Source of the DNA: Alteromonas sp047556435
Lineage (GTDB): Bacteria > Pseudomonadota > Gammaproteobacteria > Enterobacterales > Alteromonadaceae
Assembly (NCBI RefSeq): GCF_047556435.1
Contig: NZ_CP180210.1
Span: 248,001 to 312,000, forward strand
Direction: 5' to 3'
Length of the DNA: 64,000 nucleotides
The position numbers were made by a program, and so were the translations under genes. Positions 53,899-63,406 of the stretch are shown in pieces. The notes under the pieces were generated by a model that was given only the letters and a program-made list of their open reading frames with translations, was not told the origin of the DNA and searched no databases. Within the stretch, counting starts at the first letter, position 1; each line of letters opens with the position of its first letter.

Positions 53899-56670
53899 TT
53901 AGAAAGTGGCACGTACGCCCACAGCATATCGCGCACCATCGTCAACCAACTGCACGAACTGCTCTTCGTAGCGGCCGTGGCGACGAAGTTCTTCACCCGT
54001 CACGTTGATGCCTTCAAAGAACACAGTGAAGGTTTCATCGATGTCGTAGCTCGCGCTGACATCAACCTGACCATAGGTCTCTGTGTAGCGAGGCTCAACA
54101 CCGCCTAACGGGCTAACTACGTCCTGCATGAATCCTTCACGGTTGTTATAGGCAACACGTGCCTGGAAGCCATCCATTTCATAGAACACGGTCAGGTTTT
54201 GTGAGTCGCCAAGACCTTCCAGCGCAAATACCTGAGAGGTATCGTCACGGTCAAGCTCTGCATCACTGTTAACGATAGTCGCGTTAGCCTGGATACCAAA
54301 GCCGTTTTCAAACGTATGCAGCCATGCCAGCTCGATACCGTCGACATTGGCTGTTTCACCGTTACGTGGACGACGTACGTTGAATTCATACGAACCTGAG
54401 TCGAGATTCTGCGTTTCCGCCTGCACTGTCGCTACGATGAAGTCTTCCACTTCTTTTTGGAATACGGCAGCAGCCAGGTAGCTGGTATCTGCATAGTAGT
54501 ATTCCAGTGAAATATCCCAGTTAGTTGACAGGAACGGTTTCAACTCGGTGTTACCGGCTTGGGCCTGCAGGTTGCCCGGACGTGCTGTAGTTACGTTAAA
54601 CACGGGCACCAAATCTCCCATGGTAGGGCGAGTCAGCGTTTGTGAATAAGCATAACGCAACAATAAGTCGTCGGTTAATGACAGCTTGATGTTCAGGTTT
54701 GGCAGCAGGTTAGAGTAACTGTTTGACGAACGGACAGGCGTACCGGTATCAGTAGCGTAGATCGTATCCAGATCAGAGGGGTCGTTCGGTACTGGCTGGA
54801 TATCCTGCAGCACGCGTCCAATGCCGTCAACACTGGTATCGGTTTCGCTGTAGCGAATACCGAAGTTAACGTCTAATGGCATATCAGAGACTTCTGTCTG
54901 GAAGAAAAACTGCATATATGCACTTAATACTTCTTCTTTAACAGCGAAAGAATCGCTGGCAATTGAAGGGTTGTTCAGACTTGTGGCATCAAGCGCGGCG
55001 CGCACATCATCGAAAGGCTGACCAGTAGCATCTGCAATTTGCTGAGCGGCTTCATCTGACATCGCATAGGCAAAGTATTCTTCCGGATCGTAAGTCAGCC
55101 ACTGATTAGGCACGCCACCGAAGTAATTTTCCGCGGTAAACACACTCAACAGTTCATCTGGCAGGTCGAACTGGTAACCACAGTACACACTACAAGAGTC
55201 AGAAGAGCGGCGATTGTTTTCTTTTTCGCGGTCCTGGAAGTACACACCGAATTCCATGCGGGTAAACGCCGTCATGGTTTCTGGGATCCACTCAAAATCT
55301 GCGCGGTATTCACTGATAGTATCTTCCGTGTCGAAGCCATTACGTTCGTTGTAATGCAAACGACCCAGAGAAGGATCCAGCAGCGCCTCATTACCACCAT
55401 TTACCTCTAAGGTAGGTGTGTTACCAGAGTAATCTACGCTGTAAGCATTGTTGTAACCGACAACGGTAAAGAAGTTGTTACCACCTGAGCTGTCTTCTGC
55501 CGTAGAGGTCGAGACATCAAATACCGCTGTCAGTGAATCGTTTACCAGCCACTCGAAGTTTGCGCCGAAAGCCTGAATTTCAACATCGCGTCCGAAGCGT
55601 CTGCGAATGAAGTCCGTGGCACCACCCACACCATCAACCAGTGTGCTGTCGAGGCTCTCGACACTGCCCAGATCTGTAAACGTCAGGTTATCCAGGTTAC
55701 TGTCTGAGAACCAGTGGCCCACGCTGTGCGCGTCTGAATCAACCTCAAACTGAGAGTACAGACCGTCCAGTGTCAGCTTCATCTGGTCATTCGGTGCGTA
55801 CTGGAAAACCAGATTGGCGCTGGTACGTTCACGATCTACCAGGTCAACAATCTGGTCAAAGTTCTGTGGAACGAACACATTATTAAATTGTGCGTTGTCG
55901 TCAAAGGCAGGATTATCCAGCTCTGAACGATTAGTCAGGCTTACGCCCGGACGCCAGTAGCGGGTTTCCAGCATGTTGGTCTGTGCTTTTCGTTGCTGGA
56001 ATGAGGCAGAAGCAAGGACACCAATGGTGCCATCAGCAAAAGTGTTAGAAACAAGGCCAGATAGCTGCGGCGTTGTTTCCTCTGAAATATCTTCGTACAT
56101 GCCTTTGACGCTGGCAGCAGCTTTGAAGCCATCAAAATCCAGCGGACGTGCGGTAGTGACTTCTACCGTTGCGCCGATACCGCCTTCCTGCATGGATGCC
56201 ATTGGGCTTTTATAAACCGTTGCACCGCTAATCAGCTCAGCTGGCAAGGTATCGAACGAAAATTCGCGGCCCTGGTTTTCAGTCGCAATCTGACGACCAT
56301 TTACCAGTACCGTATTAAATTGGGGACCGAAACCACGGACAGTAATGAATTGACCTTCACCACCACTGCGGTCAATGGCGACACCGGTAATACGTTGAAG
56401 CGACTCGGCAACGTTCTGGTCAGGGAATTTACCCAGATCTTCGGCAGTAATTCCGTCAGAGACAACGCTGGCCGCTTTCTTATCTAACATAGATGCTTTC
56501 AACGAGCTGGTGAAGCCGCGAACTTCAATCACTTCGACATTGTCGTTGGCTGAGTCTGCTGGCTGTTGTGCGAATACCGCCGGTGCGTGTAGGGCAGAGG
56601 CGATTGCAACACCTAATAGAGAACGTTTTGCGAACGGAATAGCAAGAGCTTTAGTGGTTTTATGTGTCAC
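53899..56670 (-). CDS. TonB-dependent outer-membrane receptor for galactosides (inferred)
   Basis: A 923-residue TonB-dependent receptor. Signal peptide ends PAVFA-QQ, TonB-box-like NVEVIEVRGFTSSLKASM follows, then plug motifs (LGKFPDQNVAESLQRITGVAI, ITVRGFGPQFNTVLVNGR) and the barrel ending in RYAVGVRATF. It belongs to the same carbohydrate class as the receptor at 18788 but is clearly a different protein. GTG start with GGAG eight bases upstream. The LacI-type operator at 56846 and the neighbouring symporter and alpha-galactosidase point to galacto-oligosaccharide uptake. No SusD partner. Confidence 0.92.
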   Translation of the reverse strand: MTHKTTKALAIPFAKRSLLGVAIASALHAPAVFAQQPADSANDNVEVIEVRGFTSSLKASMLDKKAASVVSDGITAEDLGKFPDQNVAESLQRITGVAIDRSGGEGQFITVRGFGPQFNTVLVNGRQIATENQGREFSFDTLPAELISGATVYKSPMASMQEGGIGATVEVTTARPLDFDGFKAAASVKGMYEDISEETTPQLSGLVSNTFADGTIGVLASASFQQRKAQTNMLETRYWRPGVSLTNRSELDNPAFDDNAQFNNVFVPQNFDQIVDLVDRERTSANLVFQYAPNDQMKLTLDGLYSQFEVDSDAHSVGHWFSDSNLDNLTFTDLGSVESLDSTLVDGVGGATDFIRRRFGRDVEIQAFGANFEWLVNDSLTAVFDVSTSTAEDSSGGNNFFTVVGYNNAYSVDYSGNTPTLEVNGGNEALLDPSLGRLHYNERNGFDTEDTISEYRADFEWIPETMTAFTRMEFGVYFQDREKENNRRSSDSCSVYCGYQFDLPDELLSVFTAENYFGGVPNQWLTYDPEEYFAYAMSDEAAQQIADATGQPFDDVRAALDATSLNNPSIASDSFAVKEEVLSAYMQFFFQTEVSDMPLDVNFGIRYSETDTSVDGIGRVLQDIQPVPNDPSDLDTIYATDTGTPVRSSNSYSNLLPNLNIKLSLTDDLLLRYAYSQTLTRPTMGDLVPVFNVTTARPGNLQAQAGNTELKPFLSTNWDISLEYYYADTSYLAAAVFQKEVEDFIVATVQAETQNLDSGSYEFNVRRPRNGETANVDGIELAWLHTFENGFGIQANATIVNSDAELDRDDTSQVFALEGLGDSQNLTVFYEMDGFQARVAYNNREGFMQDVVSPLGGVEPRYTETYGQVDVSASYDIDETFTVFFEGINVTGEELRRHGRYEEQFVQLVDDGARYAVGVRATF

Positions 56671-56845
56671 TGTGTTTTCTCCGTGTGTTTAGGCAACTTG
56701 TGTTCTGATTGATTAAAATAATCAGTGATTTTTGGAGCTGCCAGACGAGCTATTTAACAAAATTTTCACACCGTTTTGTCCAGAATTTACATTTTTTATT
56801 ATTTTAACTTTCTGATTAATCTGGAAAAACCCTTCCAAGGTAAAA

Positions 56846-56860
56846 GGTGAAACGTTTACC
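56846..56860. promoter_or_regulatory. LacI-type operator upstream of the second TonB receptor
   Basis: GGTGAAACGTTTACC, palindromic with one mismatched pair on a CG centre, about 180 bp before the GTG start of the receptor. It lies in a 292-bp AT-rich intergenic region with no other gene. Confidence 0.55.
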
Positions 56861-56962
56861 TTGTTGAGCCGTATTAACACATAAATTGAATGTAATTACA
56901 ATGTTATAATAAAATTTTTTTGTATAAAAAAGGCACGAAAAGAGCTCGCGCCTGATTTGTTG

Positions 56963-58447
56963 CTAGCTACAGCGAATGCGGGCTACAGCAGATTTCCAGC
57001 CGTCGTAAGCGCTGTCACGCTCTGCTTTGGTAAGTCGGGGGGTGAACGTCGTTTCACACTGCCACTTCTGGGAAAGCGTATTCACAGAGTCGTAAATGCC
57101 AGCCTGGAGGCCTGCCAGATAGGCGGCTCCCAGTGCAGTGGTCTCGGTCACTACCGGTCGTTCTACTTCAGCGCCTAGGATATCGGAGAGAAATCCCATC
57201 ACCCAGTCATTCTTCGCCATGCCACCATCCACTCTCAGTGTCATGGGCCGGGCACCGTCGCTCTCCATGGCTTTCTGCAAATCTTTGGTCTGATAACATA
57301 CCGATTGCAGGCCGGCAGCAACGATTTCACTGATCCCGGTGTCACGGGTAAGACCGAGAATGGCGCCGCGGGCATCCGGGTCCCAGTACGGAGCGCCAAG
57401 GCCGGTAAAGGCCGGAACCAGAAACACGCCATTGTCCCGCCGGGCTCGCTGTGCAAGTGCTTCTGACTCTGCAGCGTTATCAATTAGCTTCAAACCGTCA
57501 CGGAGCCACTGAATAGTAGCCCCCGCCATAAAGATACTGCCTTCCAGCGCGTACGTCGTTTTACCATCAAGCCGGTAACCAACGGTAGTTAATAACCGGT
57601 TCTCTGACATTAACGGCTCGTCCCCGGTGTTAAGAATCATAAAGCAGCCTGTGCCATAAGTGCTTTTCGCCATGCCCTTCTCAAAGCATGCTTGTCCGAT
57701 CAATGCGGCCTGTTGGTCGCCAGCTACCCCTTGTATTGGGAGTTCTCTGCCCAGAATGGATTGGTCAATCATGCCAAAGTCAGCGGCGCAGTCCAGTACC
57801 TCCGGCAGCATGGATTGGGGAATGTTAAACGTTTTCAGAAGCTTGTTATCCCACTGCTGCTGGTGGATATCGAACAGCATAGTGCGTGAGGCGTTGGTGG
57901 CGTCAGTCACATGGGACTTCCCGCCGCTGAGCCGCCAGATCAGATAACTGTCAACCGTACCGAAAAGCAGATCGCCAGCCTCGGCTTTCTCCCGTGCGCC
58001 CTCTACATTATCCAGGATCCAATTAATTTTCGTGGCCGAGAAGTACGGGTCCAGCAAGAGGCCGGTGGTGTGCGTAATGTAGTCAAGCAGGGCGGCATCT
58101 TCAGACAATTCGCGGCAAAGTGGCGCGGTACGCCTGTCCTGCCAGACTATGGCCGGATAAATATGCTCACCTGTATTCTTATCCCACACCAGTGTGGTTT
58201 CGCGCTGATTAGTGATGCCTACTGAGGCAATATCAGCAACAGTCAGCGGGCATTTATCAAATACTTTTATCAGGCTGTCGGTAACACTTTCCCAAATCGC
58301 ATCGGGATCATGCTCAACCCAGCCATCGTGGGGGTAAGACTGTGGAAATTCCTTTTGGGCGATAGCGACAATGTCGCCGGCGGCAGAGAAGATAATAGCG
58401 CGGGAACTGGTGGTTCCCTGATCAATAGCGAGAATGTGCTGACTCAC
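56963..58447 (-). CDS. glpK: Glycerol kinase
   Basis: A 494-residue FGGY kinase making sn-glycerol 3-phosphate. Marks are LAIDQGTTSSRAIIF at the start, GITNQRETTLVWD, WILDNVEGAR, YGTGCFMILNTG and the C-terminal VDGGMAKNDWVMGFLSDILG. I chose the GTG at 58447, behind TTTGGAG, because it gives the normal GlpK N-terminus; the open frame runs 19 codons further. It is divergent from glpR, with a GlpR-like palindrome between them. No glycerol facilitator gene is next to it. Confidence 0.95.
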   Translation of the reverse strand: MSQHILAIDQGTTSSRAIIFSAAGDIVAIAQKEFPQSYPHDGWVEHDPDAIWESVTDSLIKVFDKCPLTVADIASVGITNQRETTLVWDKNTGEHIYPAIVWQDRRTAPLCRELSEDAALLDYITHTTGLLLDPYFSATKINWILDNVEGAREKAEAGDLLFGTVDSYLIWRLSGGKSHVTDATNASRTMLFDIHQQQWDNKLLKTFNIPQSMLPEVLDCAADFGMIDQSILGRELPIQGVAGDQQAALIGQACFEKGMAKSTYGTGCFMILNTGDEPLMSENRLLTTVGYRLDGKTTYALEGSIFMAGATIQWLRDGLKLIDNAAESEALAQRARRDNGVFLVPAFTGLGAPYWDPDARGAILGLTRDTGISEIVAAGLQSVCYQTKDLQKAMESDGARPMTLRVDGGMAKNDWVMGFLSDILGAEVERPVVTETTALGAAYLAGLQAGIYDSVNTLSQKWQCETTFTPRLTKAERDSAYDGWKSAVARIRCS

Positions 58448-58509
58448 AACTGGGCTCCAAAATTGATTTTTCAGCAGTGTGCCCGATTTACAGCCGATTA
58501 ACAATATGC

Positions 58510-58543
58510 CGTTTTCGAAAACGAAAATTCTAAGTTCGTTTTG
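58510..58543. promoter_or_regulatory. GlpR-type operators between glpK and glpR
   Basis: A 14-bp perfect palindrome CGTTTTCGAAAACG at 58510-58523 and a further half-site TTCGTTTTG at 58535-58543. Both resemble gammaproteobacterial GlpR sites (TTCG-based). The position upstream of glpK fits repression. Confidence 0.6.
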
Positions 58544-58744
58544 TGACTGATATTGTTCATATTATGTCGTATACTTCCGTGGATGTTGGCGATACAGAGC
58601 AAGACTTATCATTTTGCAGGCGTATACGCCGCATGTAATTATTCAGAAAGCGCAATCGTTCTCTGGCCAGGCACGATATGCAGCTCGTACGATGCTGGCT
58701 AACACTGATAAAACCGGGTATTAAGAGTAAGCATTGGCGGAATC

Positions 58745-59503
58745 ATGAACCAGACACAACGACACGACAAAATTGTGACCCTGATCACGCAACGCGGATT
58801 TATGTCAATTGATGAGCTGGTCGAGCAGTGTGCCGTCACCCCACAGACAATTCGCCGTGATCTCAATCAGTTAGCTGAATCAGGCGTGCTGAGCCGTTAC
58901 CACGGCGGTGCGGGCATCAATAAGAGCTGGGAAAATACTCCCTACCAGGAGCGAAAGAATCATAACCGGCATATAAAGGAAAAAATCGCTGATGCGGTTG
59001 CGGCAATGATACCGGACGGTGCGTCGTTGTTTATTAATATCGGTACTACTACCGAGATGATAGCTACTAAACTACTGAATCATAAGAATCTTCATGTCGT
59101 GACTAACAACATTCACGTGGCCACGATCTTGTCCGCGAAAGAGGATTTCACCGTCATTATCGCTGCAGGAGAAGTTCGCTACCGGGATGGCGGGATCATT
59201 GGTGAGGCAACCTGTGATTTTATCAGTCAGTTCAGGATGGACTACGGCATAATCGGTATTAGCGGTATCAGTGCCGACGGCGCGCTACTTGACTTTGACT
59301 TTCGTGAGGTCAAAGTGTCCCAGGCTATCCTTAAGCATACCCGTAAAGCAATACTGGCCGCCGACTACAGTAAATTCGAACGTCACGCGATGGTCGAGCA
59401 GGGACATCTGTCTCAGGTTAACTGCATGGTATGTGATAAAACGCCGCCGCCAGCCATCAAGAAGATCATCGACGACAACAACATTACTTTCGTTAAGGCC
59501 TGA
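58745..59503 (+). CDS. glpR: Glycerol-3-phosphate regulon repressor, DeoR family
   Basis: A 252-residue DeoR regulator: winged helix at residues 6-57 (QRHDKIVTLITQRGFMSIDELVE, recognition helix TPQTIRRDLNQL), then the DeoR sensor domain with FINIGTTTEMIA (sugar-phosphate loop), GEVRYRDGGIIGE and DYGIIGISGISADG. The context glpK-glpR-glpD and TTCG-type sites flanking both catabolic genes identify it as GlpR, which releases DNA on binding glycerol 3-phosphate. GGCGGA lies before the ATG. Confidence 0.94.
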   Translation: MNQTQRHDKIVTLITQRGFMSIDELVEQCAVTPQTIRRDLNQLAESGVLSRYHGGAGINKSWENTPYQERKNHNRHIKEKIADAVAAMIPDGASLFINIGTTTEMIATKLLNHKNLHVVTNNIHVATILSAKEDFTVIIAAGEVRYRDGGIIGEATCDFISQFRMDYGIIGISGISADGALLDFDFREVKVSQAILKHTRKAILAADYSKFERHAMVEQGHLSQVNCMVCDKTPPPAIKKIIDDNNITFVKA

Positions 59504-59852
59504 TATCGCTTTCTGAAAAGGCATGGTGAAACGTCGATACTGGTGCATTCAGGTATCCGGTCAATCCCCGTCGTTTATAGTCCCCACTTCAGTGTCTGCC
59601 GGAATTATGAATGATCACCGTCGGTGATTTATTACTCAACTTATGAAGTACCAGTCACACTGGTGCTGTGTAAGGCGCTTTCGAATAACGTATCAAAAAC
59701 GAAGAATGCGAAACCCTGCTCGCTGATGCAATCCATTTGGCTGTATACCAGCTCGGCAATCCACGTTTTCTGAAACGTGGCATCGCGTGGTGCTTGTCAT
59801 CGTTATGCCATGTTGACCTGCTACAAAACATAAGAAAATCGTCTGACTTAGA
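59504..59852. other. Intergenic region between glpR and the glpD operator
   Basis: No reliable gene. A frame running upstream of glpD from 59737 is open but has no ribosome site or GlpD similarity. CCGTCGGTGA and nearby short repeats near 59610-59625 form a weak hairpin that could end glpR transcription. Confidence 0.35.
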
Positions 59853-59903
59853 ATGTTCGTTTATTTTCGTTTTTGTTGACATGTTTTCATTTTGGCGTAT
59901 AAA
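59853..59903 (+). promoter_or_regulatory. glpD promoter with GlpR operator
   Basis: ATGTTCGTTTATTTTCGTTT at 59853-59872 matches the classic GlpR operator form and abuts -35 TTGACA at 59876-59881; 16-bp spacer; -10 TATAAA at 59898-59903. The glpD start at 59938 follows after a short leader. Confidence 0.75.
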
Positions 59904-59937
59904 TAGTCAGCAATATCCACAGATGGAGCGCGAGTCT

Positions 59938-61470
59938 ATGAGTTCAGTGTCGACGCAAACTACACAAATTGATGTTCTGGTAATTGGTGGTGGCATCAAC
60001 GGCGTCGGTGTTGCAGCGGACGCTGCCGGACGCGGGCTGAGTGTTACCTTGTGCGAAAAGGGGGATTTAGGCGGCGCAACGTCTTCTGCCTCCAGTAAGT
60101 TAATTCACGGCGGTCTTCGCTATCTGGAACACTACGAGTTTCGTTTAGTCAAAGAGGCGCTGGCCGAGCGCGAGGTCCTGCTGGCAAAAGCGCCGCATAT
60201 CATGTGGCCCCTGCGCTTCAGGTTGCCGCACCAGTCTCATTTACGACCCGCATGGATGATTCGTGCCGGGCTGTTTTTATATGACTCACTGGCTAAGAGA
60301 CAGGTGCTTCCGCGCTCCAGAAAAGTGAAACCAGTACCCGGCGCTCCTTTGAAAAAAGACATTACCACCTGTTTTGAATATTCCGATGGCTGGGTTGATG
60401 ATGCACGGCTGGTTGTTCTTAATGCAATGGCGGCGCGGGATCAGGGCGCGACCATTTTACCCAGAACGGAATGCGTGAAAGCCGAGAAGCAGGGTGCACA
60501 CTGGCTGGTTACGCTGCGTAATTCAGACGGTACGATTTCACACATCAGGACACGCAGTATCGTAAACGCTGCCGGTCCCTGGGCGGTATCGGTTATCGAA
60601 CGTATGGCCGAAACGCCAAACCCTGGTGCCATGCGGCTGGTGAAAGGCAGCCATATTATCGTGCCCAGGCTCTATGACACACAGGAAGCGTATATTCTGC
60701 AAAACAAAGATAAGCGCATTGTGTTTGCTATTCCCTACGAGAATGACTTTACGCTGATCGGCACAACTGATGAGGATTATCAGGGCGATCCAGCGGCAGT
60801 AGGCATTTCAAATGAAGAAAAAGCCTACCTGGTAGACATTATCAACGCGTATTTTGCCAAAACTATTACCGAGCAGGATATCGTGCATACCTACAGCGGT
60901 GTCAGACCCTTGCTGGAAGAGGCTAACGCGTCGGCCCAGGAGCTTACCCGTGATTATAAAGTGGTGATGACTGGCGACAGTCAGTCGCCGGTACTGGTGA
61001 ACATTTTTGGCGGCAAGATTACCACTTACAGAAAACTGGCAGAGCAGGCGGTGAATACGCTGGTAACACATTTTCCTAAAGCGGGTAAAGCCTGGACTAA
61101 AACCGTGCCATTACCCGGCGGCTCGTTTAGCAGTCAGCACACATTGACTGCGGAACTAACCTATCAATATCCATGGCTGCCGGAGTCACTGATTGCCCGT
61201 TATGTGCGTCAGTATGGCGTGCTGTGTAAACGTTTTCTTTCCGATAAAGCGTCCATTCAGGAGATGGGAACTGACTTTGGCAATGGTCTGTATCAGGCTG
61301 AAGTCGACTACCTCTGTGAGTATGAATGGGCGCACTGCGCAGAGGATATTCTCTGGCGTCGCACCAAACAGGGGCTTAGGCTTAGTGATACCCAGAGAAC
61401 CAGGCTAGCGGGGTATCTGGTGGGAAAGTGCCCTGAGGAGAAGAGTTACCCCCGGGCGAAAGCCGGGTAG
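59938..61470 (+). CDS. glpD: Aerobic glycerol-3-phosphate dehydrogenase
   Basis: A 510-residue FAD-dependent membrane-associated dehydrogenase oxidising glycerol 3-phosphate to dihydroxyacetone phosphate and feeding electrons to quinone. The FAD motif VLVIGGGINGVGVAADAAGRG is near residue 12; SSKLIHGGLRYLEHYEF, VNAAGPWA and YSGVRPLLEE are GlpD marks. I chose ATG 59938 behind GGAG and after the promoter; the longer frame to 59737 overlaps the promoter and operator. Length fits E. coli GlpD (501). Confidence 0.95.
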   Translation: MSSVSTQTTQIDVLVIGGGINGVGVAADAAGRGLSVTLCEKGDLGGATSSASSKLIHGGLRYLEHYEFRLVKEALAEREVLLAKAPHIMWPLRFRLPHQSHLRPAWMIRAGLFLYDSLAKRQVLPRSRKVKPVPGAPLKKDITTCFEYSDGWVDDARLVVLNAMAARDQGATILPRTECVKAEKQGAHWLVTLRNSDGTISHIRTRSIVNAAGPWAVSVIERMAETPNPGAMRLVKGSHIIVPRLYDTQEAYILQNKDKRIVFAIPYENDFTLIGTTDEDYQGDPAAVGISNEEKAYLVDIINAYFAKTITEQDIVHTYSGVRPLLEEANASAQELTRDYKVVMTGDSQSPVLVNIFGGKITTYRKLAEQAVNTLVTHFPKAGKAWTKTVPLPGGSFSSQHTLTAELTYQYPWLPESLIARYVRQYGVLCKRFLSDKASIQEMGTDFGNGLYQAEVDYLCEYEWAHCAEDILWRRTKQGLRLSDTQRTRLAGYLVGKCPEEKSYPRAKAG

Positions 61471-61609
61471 CGTAAGCGCACCGGCTTACTGGCAAAAAAC
61501 ACCGGTGAGAGGGCCTTATTGCTGGTGCTGCTAAACTCAGCCGATAACGTATGCATCCGCGAAGGAGTCGCACGGGATGTATGTTAAAGCCATTTTTAGC
61601 CTTTGAGCA

Positions 61610-62239
61610 GTGAATCAGGATATGAGTACCCAAGCAATGGAACAGGAAATTCTGCTTATCAGGCATGGAAAGCCCGCCTCTGCTACGAACGACATGATGG
61701 GAGCGCGGGATTTTGCCCGCTGGGTAAAGCGCTACAATCACTCCCCTTTAGATCCCGCCAGTTATCCCCGAAAACACTATGACCTCAGCACTCACTACGT
61801 GGTATCCAGCGGTTTGAAGCGGGCACAGCTGTCGGCGAAAGTGTATGGTATTACCCGAATAGATGCACATAATCCGCTGCTTAACGAGATGGATATCCCT
61901 TATTACCGGTTGGGAATAACTTTGAGAGCCTGGCACTGGGTGGTATTAAATCGCGCGTTGTGGATGGCGGGATGGCGAGGGAACTTTGAAAGCTTTCGGG
62001 AGGCTAAGCACCGCGCAAAAACCGCCGCACTCTGGCTGGAAGAAACCGTCGAAAGTAAGCAAAAAGTCGCTGTTTTCGGACACGGTATGAGCAATCGTTA
62101 TATTCGCATGGCGCTGGAAAAGCGGGGATGGTTGGTTCGCGAGAAAGACAACGCCTACTGGGGGGTAAACCGCCTGACGCGGCAAGCCGGTTTGCCAATT
62201 AACAACAATGCGAATAACGCAAACATCACTCAGTTATAA
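61610..62239 (+). CDS. Histidine phosphatase superfamily protein
   Basis: A 209-residue branch-1 histidine phosphatase. The phospho-histidine motif is LLIRHGKP near residue 16, the second histidine is in VFGHGMSNRYI near residue 157, and SSGLKRAQLSAK carries the conserved arginine. The middle has a Trp-rich helical insert (LRAWHWVVLNRALWMAGWRGNF). The substrate is unknown; the superfamily covers phosphoglycerate mutases and many small phosphatases. Start uncertain: GTG 61610, ATG 61622 and ATG 61637 are possible, none with a strong ribosome site. Confidence 0.8.
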   Translation: MNQDMSTQAMEQEILLIRHGKPASATNDMMGARDFARWVKRYNHSPLDPASYPRKHYDLSTHYVVSSGLKRAQLSAKVYGITRIDAHNPLLNEMDIPYYRLGITLRAWHWVVLNRALWMAGWRGNFESFREAKHRAKTAALWLEETVESKQKVAVFGHGMSNRYIRMALEKRGWLVREKDNAYWGVNRLTRQAGLPINNNANNANITQL

Positions 62240-62449
62240 GGCTGGCAGTACGAGTCGTAAAGCAGCCACTAACGGCGTTAAGCTTACTGGTAAGAACAAC
62301 AGCCATTCTCTGGGAGCGCTGTTTTGCACCTGAATTATTCAGCTCTCGCTGGGTGCTTACTGACCTGATCGTATCCTTCCTAAGTCTACTGGCACTTTCC
62401 ATAAAACTCTGTTGTAATTGTGGAAATAATAAAAGAAACATTACCTACT

Positions 62450-63406
62450 ATGCGGATTGGTTGGCGTGCCTACCTAAAACAAAAGTGGAGATCGGCGTCG
62501 GCACACTTGTCGATAGGTGTTGCCGTTGGCACTGATACCGTCACGTTCTGCGCGCTTCAAAAAGAGCAGGACGCGCTTTGTGTGACCTCAGAAGAAACCG
62601 TCGCTTACAAAGACTGGGGTAAGCATTTCAGCACTTGGGTCGAGCGCCACAGCCTGTCCGGCACACCTGCTTACGTGGCATTTTCTCTGGATTGGTACAA
62701 CCTTCTGCAAATTGACCGTCCCGCAGTGGAAGACAGCGAAATGCAAAACGCCCTCTCTTACACCGTGAAAGAGCTCGTTGGCACAGATGCACCGTTGGTT
62801 TTCGACTACACCGACTTGGCAGTGCCACTTGCCGGAAACAAAAAAATCAATGTGTTTGCCATACCGCATGATGCCGTGGGCATCGTGTGTCGGAATATGC
62901 TGGACGCTGGTGTTGCGCTGAAACAAATCAGCGTGGCCGAGCTTGCTGCCTGTGAGTTACTGCCTTATTCAGACGAGCCTGTAATGGTGGTAGTGCAGGA
63001 GCCGGGCGAAGAAGTCTCTGTGAACATTATCAAAGACGGCAATTTGTATGTAAGCCGTCGGCTGAAAGGGTTTGAGAACCTGGGCAGCTTTTCTGAAGAT
63101 GAATTGCAGATGGGATTGATTGATTCCTTGAGCGTACAAATTCAGCGGTCCATGGATTACTTCGAAAGTCAGCTGCGCCAGTCTCCGGTTCGCAAAATCA
63201 GGCTTCGTTTGGATACTACGCACACCGCGATTGTTGCCCAGCAGATTAATCAGGTAGTGCCGGCCGATGTTGCCGCTATTGATACGCAGGTAACTGTGAA
63301 AGAGCCTCTGGCGGTCTCACGGCTGAACATGTCTGCACTGGGAATCGCGTTGGTGCCACTACGGGAAACGCAAAACCCCACTGAAGCGGATGGACAGGCA
63401 GCCTGA
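62450..63406 (+). CDS. mshI: MSHA pilus biogenesis protein MshI (PilM-like)
   Basis: A 318-residue protein of the PilM/MshI type, an actin-like cytoplasmic assembly component that binds the N-terminal tail of a PilN partner. Seen: LSIGVAVGTDTVTFCALQKE at the start (ASKHA strand pattern), AFSLDWYNLLQIDRP, FDYTDLAVPL, and a long C-terminal half with SLSVQIQRSMDYFESQLRQSPV, a segment typical of MshI/PilM. The next gene, PilN-like, overlaps its stop (TGATG), confirming an MSHA operon start. Start ATG 62450 preferred; a GTG at 62420 is also in frame. Neither has a clear ribosome site. Confidence 0.82.
   Translation: MRIGWRAYLKQKWRSASAHLSIGVAVGTDTVTFCALQKEQDALCVTSEETVAYKDWGKHFSTWVERHSLSGTPAYVAFSLDWYNLLQIDRPAVEDSEMQNALSYTVKELVGTDAPLVFDYTDLAVPLAGNKKINVFAIPHDAVGIVCRNMLDAGVALKQISVAELAACELLPYSDEPVMVVVQEPGEEVSVNIIKDGNLYVSRRLKGFENLGSFSEDELQMGLIDSLSVQIQRSMDYFESQLRQSPVRKIRLRLDTTHTAIVAQQINQVVPADVAAIDTQVTVKEPLAVSRLNMSALGIALVPLRETQNPTEADGQAA

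Noticed and set aside
59737..59937. 67-codon N-terminal extension of glpD
   Set aside because: It covers the predicted GlpR operator and promoter, and GlpD proteins start near the FAD motif.
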